Shown here piece after piece: positions 8,678 through 15,150 of a stretch of DNA of 27,500 bases. The position numbers were made by a program, and so were the translations under genes. Below the pieces are notes generated by a model, which did not search any database, was not told the origin of the DNA, and saw only the letters and a list, made by a program, of their open reading frames with translations. Every line of letters starts with the position of its first letter. Positions within the stretch are counted from its first letter, which is position 1. This DNA is from JBDSSS01 sp039928615 (GTDB taxonomy: Bacteria > Actinomycetota > Actinomycetes > Actinomycetales > Dermatophilaceae): positions 1-27,500 of the forward strand of contig JBDSSS010000043.1 of assembly GCA_039928615.1 (NCBI GenBank), given 5' to 3'.

Positions 8678-9504
8678 TGGCCCGCACCAAGAGCGAGACC
8701 AGCCAGCCCACCAGCGGACGCGTGCCGCTGATGGCCGGCAACTGGAAGATGAACCTGGACCACCTCCAGGGCACCCACCTGATCCAGAAGCTCGACTGGA
8801 CGCTGCGCGACGCGAAGCACGACCACAGCGCGGTCGAGGTGGCGGTCCTGCCGCCCTTCACCGACCTGCGGTCGGTCCAGACCCTCGTCGAGGGCGACAA
8901 GCTGGACCTGCGCTACGGCGCCCAGGACCTGTCCCCGCACGCGTCCGGCGCCTACACCGGTGACATCTCCGGCGCCTTCCTCGCCAAGCTCGGCTGCACG
9001 TACGTCGCCGTCGGCCACAGCGAGCGGCGCGAGGGCCACGACGAGACCGACGCGGTCGTCGGCGCGAAGGTCAAGGCGGCCTACGCCCACGGCCTCACGC
9101 CGATCCTCTGCTGCGGCGAGGGCCTCGACGTGCGCAAGGAGGGCCGGCAGGTCGAGCACGTCGTCGCCCAGCTGCGCGCGGCCCTCGACGGGGTGACGAA
9201 GGAGCAGGCCGCGTCCATCGTCATCGCCTACGAGCCGATCTGGGCCATCGGCACCGGTGAGGTGGCGACCCCCGAGGACGCGCAGGAGGTGTGCGGAGCG
9301 ATCCGCACCCTGCTCGCCGAGCTCTACAGCGGCGACGTCGCCGACGGTGTCCGGGTCCTCTACGGCGGCAGCGTCAAGGCCGGCAACGTCGCCTCGATCA
9401 TGGCCAAGGAGGACGTCGACGGCGCCCTCGTGGGCGGCGCCTCGATCGACCCGGCGGAGTTCGCGTCGATCTGCCGCTACCGCGACCACCTCTCGACCAG
9501 CTGA
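8677..9504 (+). CDS. tpiA: Triosephosphate isomerase
   Basis: Interconverts dihydroxyacetone phosphate and glyceraldehyde-3-phosphate. The 275-residue protein has catalytic Lys24 (AGNWKMN), electrophile His114 (VAVGHSERR) and base Glu186 (AYEPIWAIGTG), plus the phosphate-binding VLYGGSVKAGN block. It has about 15 extra residues before the normal N-terminus (TSGRVPLMAGNWK). ATG 8677 is chosen because it overlaps the pgk stop; an internal ATG just before AGNWK is possible but lacks that coupling. A terminator-like hairpin follows at once. Confidence 0.97.
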   Translation: MARTKSETSQPTSGRVPLMAGNWKMNLDHLQGTHLIQKLDWTLRDAKHDHSAVEVAVLPPFTDLRSVQTLVEGDKLDLRYGAQDLSPHASGAYTGDISGAFLAKLGCTYVAVGHSERREGHDETDAVVGAKVKAAYAHGLTPILCCGEGLDVRKEGRQVEHVVAQLRAALDGVTKEQAASIVIAYEPIWAIGTGEVATPEDAQEVCGAIRTLLAELYSGDVADGVRVLYGGSVKAGNVASIMAKEDVDGALVGGASIDPAEFASICRYRDHLSTS

Positions 9505-9506
9505 GC

Positions 9507-9528
9507 GACCGGGCCCTCCCGCCCGGTC
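9507..9528 (+). terminator. Terminator-like hairpin after tpiA
   Basis: GACCGGGC (9507-9514) pairs perfectly with GCCCGGTC (9521-9528) around a CCTCCC loop, 2 nt past the tpiA stop. No T-run. It probably marks the end of the pgk-tpiA transcript. Confidence 0.6.
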
Positions 9529-9610
9529 CCGCACCGGCCCCGCCACGGGAACGGATCCGGACGCGCGTCCCCCAGCGGGCGCGCGTTCGGTCGTTCGGGG
9601 TGTGGGCAGG

Positions 9611-9616
9611 TATCCT
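9611..9616 (+). promoter_or_regulatory. Candidate -10 box for secG-rbpA
   Basis: TATCCT, preceded by GG, fits the -10 pattern and is one of the few TAT trinucleotides in the window outside the GTATGCC motif. A transcript start near 9623 leaves a leader of about 90 nt before secG. That leader holds a small hairpin (GGCCGG 9666-9671 with CCGGCC 9677-9682). No clear -35. Confidence 0.45.
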
Positions 9617-9712
9617 TGCCCGAGCCGAGGCCCGCGCGCCCTCCCCGAGGGTGTGCGGCGAGGCGGGCCGGACCACCCGGCCGAAACACCCCCGACGAGA
9701 TGGAGTGACCAC

Positions 9713-9958
9713 GTGGATGCGGTGCGCATCGTGCTTCAGGTCCTGCTGGTGCTCGCCAGCCTGGTCCTGGTGCTGTTCATCCTGCTGCACAAGGGCAAGG
9801 GCGGCGGGATGTCCGACATGTTCGGCGGTGGCATGTCCACCTCGCTCGGTGGCTCCTCCGTGGCGGAGCGCAACCTCGACCGGTTCACGGTTGCCGTCGC
9901 CGTCGTCTGGGCCACCTCCATCGTCGGTCTGGGCCTGTTGGCCCGTTTCGTCAGCTGA
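9713..9958 (+). CDS. secG: SecG, preprotein translocase subunit
   Basis: An 81-residue subunit of the SecYEG protein-export channel. It has two hydrophobic helices (LQVLLVLASLVLVLFILL and FTVAVAVVWATSIVGLGLLA) separated by the Gly/Met/Ser-rich loop GGMSDMFGGGMSTSLGGSS, the family hallmark. The start is GTG 9713, with GGAG at 9702-9705; the longer in-frame reading through tpiA is a shadow. The position after tpiA and before rbpA is a conserved actinobacterial order. rbpA begins 12 nt downstream, so the two are probably co-transcribed. Confidence 0.95.
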   Translation: MDAVRIVLQVLLVLASLVLVLFILLHKGKGGGMSDMFGGGMSTSLGGSSVAERNLDRFTVAVAVVWATSIVGLGLLARFVS

Positions 9959-9970
9959 AAGGACCACATC

Positions 9971-10321
9971 ATGGCTAGTGGCAACGCGATCCGAGGAAGC
10001 CGAGTCGGAGCGGGACCGATGGGCGAGGCCGAGCGTGGCGACGCTGCGCCCCGCGTGCACGTCCCCTACTGGTGCTCCAACGGGCACGAGACCCGTCCCA
10101 GCTTCGCCCAGGAGCCCGGCATGGTGCTCCCCGAGACGTGGGACTGTCCCCGGTGCGGTCTCCCCGCGGGCCAGGACCAGGCGACCCCTCCGGCAGCGCC
10201 GAAGGTGGAGCCCTACAAGCCCCACCTCGCCTACGTGAAGGAGCGGCGCAGCGACGAGGACGGCGCGGCCATCCTCGACGAGGCCCTGACGACCCTGCGC
10301 GACCGCGGCCTGATCCAGTAG
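9971..10321 (+). CDS. rbpA: RbpA, RNA polymerase-binding protein
   Basis: A 116-residue actinobacterial transcription factor. RbpA binds RNA polymerase and the principal sigma factor and stabilises open promoter complexes. The N-terminal tail (ASGNAIRGSRVGAGPMGE) and the core VPYWCSNGHETRPSFA with the following CPRCG pair are diagnostic. Cys34, His38, Cys58 and Cys61 are placed as in the zinc-binding core. The C-terminal KERRSDEDGAAILDEAL segment is the basic linker and sigma-interaction helix. ATG 9971 has AAAGGA at 9958-9963. The gene ends at a strong hairpin shared with the converging pgl gene. Confidence 0.96.
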   Translation: MASGNAIRGSRVGAGPMGEAERGDAAPRVHVPYWCSNGHETRPSFAQEPGMVLPETWDCPRCGLPAGQDQATPPAAPKVEPYKPHLAYVKERRSDEDGAAILDEALTTLRDRGLIQ

Positions 10322-10347
10322 GACGGCCACGACCGCGTCGAGCAGCT

Positions 10348-10402
10348 CGTGACACGACGGAGCCCGTGATCCCTCTGGGGTCACGGGCTCCGTCGTGTCA
10401 CG
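10348..10402. terminator. 22-bp perfect bidirectional terminator between rbpA and pgl
   Basis: The 22-nt arm 10348-10369 is an exact inverted copy of 10381-10402, with an 11-nt centre that can itself pair CCC with GGG. It lies between two converging genes and would terminate both transcripts. There is no T-run on either side. Confidence 0.85.
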
Positions 10403-10430
10403 CGCGTCAGCACGCCCAGCGGCATACCCC

Positions 10431-11186
10431 TCAGTCGCGCTCGGGGAGCCGCGCCGCGGCGTCGGCATCGAGCAGCCACCGCGTGGCATCGCTGCCTCGG
10501 GGGCCCGAGGCGGGGACGTCCCAGCGGTCCGCACCCGGCGTCAGGGCGGCTGCGACGGCCTCCGCCTTGTCCGAGCCCGCCACGACGAACCACACCTCGC
10601 GAGAGCGCTCGAGGCACTCGAACGTCAGCGAGACGCGGTCGGGTGGAGGCTTGGGGGAGTCATGCACCGCGATCGCGATGGCGTCGGTCGTGCGCTGGGC
10701 CGGGTGGTGCGGGAAGAGCGACGCGACGTGCCCGTCGGGTCCGACCCCGAGGATGACGACGTCGAACGCGCCGGAGCCGTCACCGCGAACCTCCGCGCTG
10801 TAGGTGTCGGCGCTCTCCTCGGCCGATCCGGACGTGTCCGGTCCGGCGATCCGGTGCACACGCGCCTGGTCGAGCCCGAGCCCGGACAGGCCTGCTTCGT
10901 CGTTCTGGGTGTCGTTGCGGTCCGGGTCGCCCGCGGGCAGGTAGCGTTCGTCGCCCCACCAGATGTCGACCTGCGCCCAGTCGACCCGCGCGCGGTCATC
11001 CCGCTCGGCCAGCGCTGCGATGAGCGCCGAGCCCATCGACCCGCCGGTCATCACGAGGTGGCACCGGCCACGCTCGGCGAGGGCCGCTTCCGCCGCGCCG
11101 ACGAGGCGCTCCGCGATGTCCGCCGCGAGCGACGTCTTGTCGTCCGCGACGGACACCTCGGGATCGGGGCCGGGGCCGGCCGTCAC
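10431..11186 (-). CDS. pgl: 6-phosphogluconolactonase
   Basis: Hydrolyses 6-phosphogluconolactone to 6-phosphogluconate, the second step of the oxidative pentose phosphate pathway. A 251-residue DevB-type enzyme with the LVMTGGSMGSALI sugar-binding loop, the WWGDERYLPAGDPDRNDTQ block and the ILGVGPDGHVASLFP segment, all typical. GTG 11186 overlaps the opcA stop (GTGA), so it is the last coupled gene of the tkt-tal-zwf-opcA-pgl operon. The stop is 29 nt from the shared 22-bp terminator. Confidence 0.96.
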   Translation of the reverse strand: MTAGPGPDPEVSVADDKTSLAADIAERLVGAAEAALAERGRCHLVMTGGSMGSALIAALAERDDRARVDWAQVDIWWGDERYLPAGDPDRNDTQNDEAGLSGLGLDQARVHRIAGPDTSGSAEESADTYSAEVRGDGSGAFDVVILGVGPDGHVASLFPHHPAQRTTDAIAIAVHDSPKPPPDRVSLTFECLERSREVWFVVAGSDKAEAVAAALTPGADRWDVPASGPRGSDATRWLLDADAAARLPERD

Positions 11187-12445
11187 GAGGTCTCCCGTGT
11201 CGCGCTGATCGTGCGGGCCTCGCTCTTGGTCGCAGCCGCCTTCTTGCCGGCGGCCTTGGCCGGGGAGGTCTCGCTGGCCGTCTTCTTGCTCGCGGCGTCG
11301 CGCTCGGCGGCCGCCTCCTTCTCACGCGGCGTGCGCTTGCCGGCGAGCTTGCGGGCCGTCGCCGCCTGCACCTGGTCGGTGTCGGCGTGCTCGGGCGCGG
11401 GCGGCGCCGAGATCATCGCGGACGCCTCCTTGGCCGAGTCGTCGCGGCCGAGCCGCGCCGCGAGACGTCGGGAGGCCTCGGGGTCGGGGGCCTTGCCGGC
11501 CTTGGCGGCGGCGGCGGCGGTGAGCCGGGCCGGGCCGAGGTGGTCCATCCCCTTGAGCAGCGCGTCGGCATACGTGTCGTCGGGGTCGAGGCGGCGCAGC
11601 TCGTCGGCGAGGCACTCCGGCAGCTCGCGCCGCGGGAGGCTGATCCGGCGGTCCGGCTGCCCGGCCTGCGAGAGCGTCGCGACGATGTCGCCCGGACGGA
11701 CGAGGTCGATCGGGCCGCTCTTGCGCTCGAGGCGCACCGAGCTGATCCCCGAGCCGCGCGGGGTCGAGACCCTGCGGACCGGCACCTTGAGCCGGTGGCA
11801 CAGCCACGCGGCGAGCAGCTCCGACGACGGGGAGTCGGGTGCGCCGCTGACGACGGCCCCGGTGATCGACTCGTAGGGCGGCTGGTCGAGCGCGGCGGCA
11901 ATGAGACCGCGCCACAAGGTGATTCGCGTCCACGACAGGTCGGTGTCACCCGGGGCGTAGGTCGCGGCCCGCTTCTTGAGCATCAGCCGCGGGTTGCGGT
12001 GCTGCGCCGCGTCGGTGATCCGTCGCTGGGCCATCGCCCCGATGGGGTCGTTGGCCACGTCACCGGGAGCCTCGCCGGGCCACCAGGCCACGATGGGGGA
12101 GTCCGGCAGCAGCAGCGGCACGACGACGCTCGGCCCGTGCCCCGCGAGGGGGCCGTAGAGCCGCAGCACGACGATCTCGCTCGCGCCGGCGTCGCCACCG
12201 AGACGGATCTGGGCGTCGAGGCGGTTCTTGCCCCGCCGGTCGCCCGAGATGACGACGATGATCCGGCAGGGGTGCTGCCGGCTCGCGTGGTTGGCGACGT
12301 CGATCGCCTCACCGGCGTCGGTGTCCTCGACGACGACGACGAGGGTGAGCACGCGCCCGAGCGCCATCGCCCCGACCTCGTTGCGTAGCCGGACCAGCGT
12401 CTTGCTGATCTGCGTCGTCGTGGTGTCGGTCAGGTCCCTGATCAC
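11183..12445 (-). CDS. opcA: OpcA, glucose-6-phosphate dehydrogenase assembly protein
   Basis: OpcA binds and activates or assembles glucose-6-phosphate dehydrogenase; in actinobacteria and cyanobacteria it sits next to zwf, as here. The 420-residue protein begins IRDLTDTTTTQISKTLVRLR, typical of the family, with the PDSPIVAWWPG block in the middle. GTG 12445 is preferred over the upstream GTG 12457 because it matches the family start and overlaps the zwf stop (GTGA at 12442-12445). From roughly residue 365 the protein becomes a charged Ala/Lys-rich tail (segments such as SPAKAAGKKAAATKSEA), probably disordered, similar in style to the UvrA tail. Confidence 0.95.
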   Translation of the reverse strand: MIRDLTDTTTTQISKTLVRLRNEVGAMALGRVLTLVVVVEDTDAGEAIDVANHASRQHPCRIIVVISGDRRGKNRLDAQIRLGGDAGASEIVVLRLYGPLAGHGPSVVVPLLLPDSPIVAWWPGEAPGDVANDPIGAMAQRRITDAAQHRNPRLMLKKRAATYAPGDTDLSWTRITLWRGLIAAALDQPPYESITGAVVSGAPDSPSSELLAAWLCHRLKVPVRRVSTPRGSGISSVRLERKSGPIDLVRPGDIVATLSQAGQPDRRISLPRRELPECLADELRRLDPDDTYADALLKGMDHLGPARLTAAAAAKAGKAPDPEASRRLAARLGRDDSAKEASAMISAPPAPEHADTDQVQAATARKLAGKRTPREKEAAAERDAASKKTASETSPAKAAGKKAAATKSEARTISATRETS

Positions 12446-13983
12446 GGCATCCTCCACGTTCGTCCGTCACGCTCGAGCATCTCGTCGGCGTCCTTGGGGC
12501 CCCACGTGCCCGAGGTGTAGCTCTCCGGCGTGCCGGCCTTGGACCAGTGCCGGATCAGCGGGTCGAGGATCCGCCACGACAGCTCGACCTCCTCGTGCCG
12601 CGGGAAGAGCGGCGGGTCACCGAGCAGGACGTCGAGGATGAGCCGCTCGTAGGCCTCGGGGGAGGCCTCGGTGAAGGACGAGCCGTAGCCGAAGTCCATC
12701 GTCACGTCGCGCACCTCCATCTGCGCGCCCGGCACCTTGGAGCCGAAGCGCAGGGTGATGCCCTCGTCGGGCTGGACCCGGATGACGATGGCGTTCTTGC
12801 CGAGCTCCTCGGTCGCGGTGTGCTCGAAGGGCAGGTGCGGCGCCTTCTTGAACACGACGGCGATCTCGGTCACCCGCTTGCCGAGGCGCTTGCCGGTGCG
12901 GAGGTAGAACGGGACGCCGGCCCAGCGGCGGGTGTCCACCTCGAGGGCGACGGCGGCGAAGGTCTCGGTCGTCGACGCGGTGTCGACACCGTCCTCCTCG
13001 AGGTAGCCGACGACCTCTTCTGCGCCCTGCCACCCGGCGGCATACTGCCCACGAGCAGCCCCACGATCGAGGTTCTCCGGCAGTCGCACGGCGGAGAGCA
13101 CCTTCTCCTTCTCCGCGCGAAGGTCCTTGGCGTCGAAGGAGACCGGCTCCTCCATCGCGGTGAGGGCGAGGAGCTGGAGCAGGTGGTTCTGGATGACGTC
13201 GCGGGCGGCGCCGATGCCGTCGTAGTAGCCGGCGCGGCCACCGATCCCGATGTCCTCGGCCATCGTGATCTGCACGTGGTCGACGTAGTTCGCGTTCCAG
13301 ACCGGCTCGAAGAGCTGGTTGGCGAAGCGGAGGGCCAGCAGGTTCTGGACCGTCTCCTTGCCGAGGTAGTGGTCGATCCGGAAGACGGAGTCGGCCGGGA
13401 AGACGTCCTCGACGATCGCGTTGAGCTCCTGGGCGCTCTTGAGGTCGTGCCCGAAGGGCTTCTCGATGATGACCCGTCGCCAGCTGTCGCCGTCGGCGTG
13501 GGTGAGCCCGCAGCGCTCGAGCTGCTGGCAGACGGTGGCGAAGAAGCTCGGGGGGACGGAGAGGTAGAAGGCGTGGTTGCCGCCGGTCCCACGGTCCTCG
13601 TCGAGCTCCTTGACCGTCTGCGCGAGCAGGTCGAAGGCGGCCGGGTCGTCGAAGGTGCCCGGCACGAAGCGGAAGCCCTCGGACAGGTTGCGCCAGACGT
13701 CCTCGCTGAAGGGCGTGCGCGCATACTGCTTCACCGCGTCGTGGACGACCTGACCGAAGTCCTGGGTCGCCCAGTCACGCCGGGCGAAGCCGATGAGCGA
13801 GAAACCGGGCGGCAGCAGGCCCCGGTTGGCGAGGTCGTAGATCGCCGGCATCAGCTTCTTGCGGGCCAGGTCGCCCGTCACCCCGAAGAGGACGAGCCCG
13901 CACGGGCCCGCGATGCGGGGGAGGCGGCGGTCGGAGGCGTCGCGCAGCGGGTTGACCCCGTGAGAGACGCGGGCGGGGCTCAC
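12442..13983 (-). CDS. zwf: Glucose-6-phosphate 1-dehydrogenase
   Basis: Oxidises glucose-6-phosphate with NADP, the entry step of the oxidative pentose phosphate pathway. The 513-residue length is normal. GVTGDLARKKLM (residues 34-45) is the coenzyme fingerprint, and RIDHYLGKE carries His205 and Lys209 of the active-site signature. The frame is open far upstream into tal, but the family start (SPARVSHGVNPLRD) sets the true start at GTG 13983; GTG 13989, two codons earlier, is possible. GGGCGGG just upstream may serve as ribosome site. Two Tyr codons are TAT, both in GTATGC contexts (13039-13046, 13720-13727). Confidence 0.97.
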   Translation of the reverse strand: MSPARVSHGVNPLRDASDRRLPRIAGPCGLVLFGVTGDLARKKLMPAIYDLANRGLLPPGFSLIGFARRDWATQDFGQVVHDAVKQYARTPFSEDVWRNLSEGFRFVPGTFDDPAAFDLLAQTVKELDEDRGTGGNHAFYLSVPPSFFATVCQQLERCGLTHADGDSWRRVIIEKPFGHDLKSAQELNAIVEDVFPADSVFRIDHYLGKETVQNLLALRFANQLFEPVWNANYVDHVQITMAEDIGIGGRAGYYDGIGAARDVIQNHLLQLLALTAMEEPVSFDAKDLRAEKEKVLSAVRLPENLDRGAARGQYAAGWQGAEEVVGYLEEDGVDTASTTETFAAVALEVDTRRWAGVPFYLRTGKRLGKRVTEIAVVFKKAPHLPFEHTATEELGKNAIVIRVQPDEGITLRFGSKVPGAQMEVRDVTMDFGYGSSFTEASPEAYERLILDVLLGDPPLFPRHEEVELSWRILDPLIRHWSKAGTPESYTSGTWGPKDADEMLERDGRTWRMP

Positions 13984-14033
13984 CGGCACCCGCCCGTCGA
14001 CGGGGAGCCGGACGGCTGGGCGGGTCGGGTCAT
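13980..14033 (-). CDS. Possible 17-codon bridging mini-ORF between tal and zwf
   Basis: An ATG at 14033 overlaps the tal stop (ATGA). The 17-codon frame (MTRPAQPSGSPSTGGCR) ends in a TGA that overlaps the zwf GTG (GTGA). It exactly fills the 46-nt gap with a 4-nt overlap at each end. There is no family match I recognise; if real it more likely relays ribosomes from tal to zwf than makes a functional peptide. It could be coincidence. Confidence 0.25.
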   Translation of the reverse strand: MTRPAQPSGSPSTGGCR

Positions 14034-15142
14034 GCCTTCGCCTTGTCCATCTCCGCGGTGACGCCGTCGAGCAGCTCACCCCACGCCTTCTCGAACTTGT
14101 CGACGCCCTCGTCCTCGAGCAGGTCGACGACCTCGGAGTAGGAGATGCCCTGTGCGTCGAGGTCGTCGAGCACCGTGCTCGCCTCGGCGTAGCCGGAGGT
14201 GATCGTGTCGCCGGTGACGTCCGCGTGGTCCGCTGTCGCGTCGAGCGTCGTGCCGGGCATCGTGTTGACGACGTGAGGCGCGACCAGCCCCGTGACGTAG
14301 AGGGTGTCGGGGTAGGCCGGGTCCTTGACGCCGGTCGAGGCCCACAACGGGCGTTGGGCATTGGCGCCCTCGTCGCCGAGGCTCTTCCACCGCGGGGTCG
14401 AGAAGACCTCCTCGAAGGCCTGGTAGGCCAGGCGTGCGTTCGCGACGCCGGCCTTGCCCTTGAGGGCCTTGGCCTCGTCGGTGCCGATCGCGTCGAGGCG
14501 CTTGTCGATCTCGGAGTCGACGCGGGAGACGAAGAACGAGGCGACGGAGTGGATCGTGGTGAGGTCCTTGCCTGCCGCGTGCGCCTTCTCGAGGCCGTCG
14601 AGGAAGGCGTTCATCACGGCGCGGTAGCGCTCGAGAGAGAAGATGAGCGTGACGTTGACGCTGATCCCCTCGGCGATCGCGGCCGTGATGGCGGGCAGCC
14701 CGGCCTTGGTCGCGGGGATCTTGATGAGGACGTTCGGGCGGTCGACAGCGGCATACAGCTGCTTCGCCTGCTCGGTCGTCTTGTCGGTGTCGTGCGCCAG
14801 TCGGGGGTCGACCTCGATCGAGACGCGGCCGTCAACGCCGTCGGTCGACTCGTAGAGCGGCAGGAAGATGTCGCATGCCTCGCGCACGTCGGAGGTGGTC
14901 AGCTCGAAGACGACCTCCTCGACGGACTTGCCGGCCTTGGTCAGCTCGGTGAGGTCGGCGTTGTAGCGGTCGCCCTTGGACATCGCAGCCTGGAAGATCG
15001 ACGGGTTGCTCGTCAGGCCGACGACGTTGCGCTCCTTGACGAGGTCGGCGATCTTGCCGGTCTCGAGGAGCTCGCGGGACAGGTCGTCGAGCCAGATGGA
15101 GACTCCGGCGTCGGAGAGGGCCTGGGTGTTGGGGTTGGACAT
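14030..15142 (-). CDS. tal: Transaldolase
   Basis: Transfers a three-carbon unit between sugar phosphates in the non-oxidative pentose phosphate pathway. The 370-residue length is that of the actinobacterial class. LSDAGVSIWLDDLSRELL opens the protein, VVGLTSNPSIFQAAM follows, RPNVLIKIPATKAGLPAI carries the Schiff-base lysine, and VASFFVSRVDSEIDKRL is conserved. ATG 15142 (MSNPNTQALSDAG) matches the usual start. An alternative GTG at 15154 would overlap the tkt stop by 4 nt (GTGA), as at other junctions here, and would add four residues; it cannot be excluded. Confidence 0.96.
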   Translation of the reverse strand: MSNPNTQALSDAGVSIWLDDLSRELLETGKIADLVKERNVVGLTSNPSIFQAAMSKGDRYNADLTELTKAGKSVEEVVFELTTSDVREACDIFLPLYESTDGVDGRVSIEVDPRLAHDTDKTTEQAKQLYAAVDRPNVLIKIPATKAGLPAITAAIAEGISVNVTLIFSLERYRAVMNAFLDGLEKAHAAGKDLTTIHSVASFFVSRVDSEIDKRLDAIGTDEAKALKGKAGVANARLAYQAFEEVFSTPRWKSLGDEGANAQRPLWASTGVKDPAYPDTLYVTGLVAPHVVNTMPGTTLDATADHADVTGDTITSGYAEASTVLDDLDAQGISYSEVVDLLEDEGVDKFEKAWGELLDGVTAEMDKAKA

Positions 15143-15150
15143 CTGTGGTC

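Noticed and set aside
10395..11876. A 493-codon plus-strand frame across pgl and opcA
   Set aside because: It begins inside the terminator stem and runs opposite two well-identified genes.
12547..14061. A 504-codon plus-strand frame opposite zwf
   Set aside because: Shadow of zwf; sequence is Gly/Val/Asp/Glu-rich without motifs.
13984..14361. N-terminal extension of zwf into tal
   Set aside because: The frame stays open by chance. The family start is at about 13983, and the extension overlaps well-conserved tal sequence in another frame.
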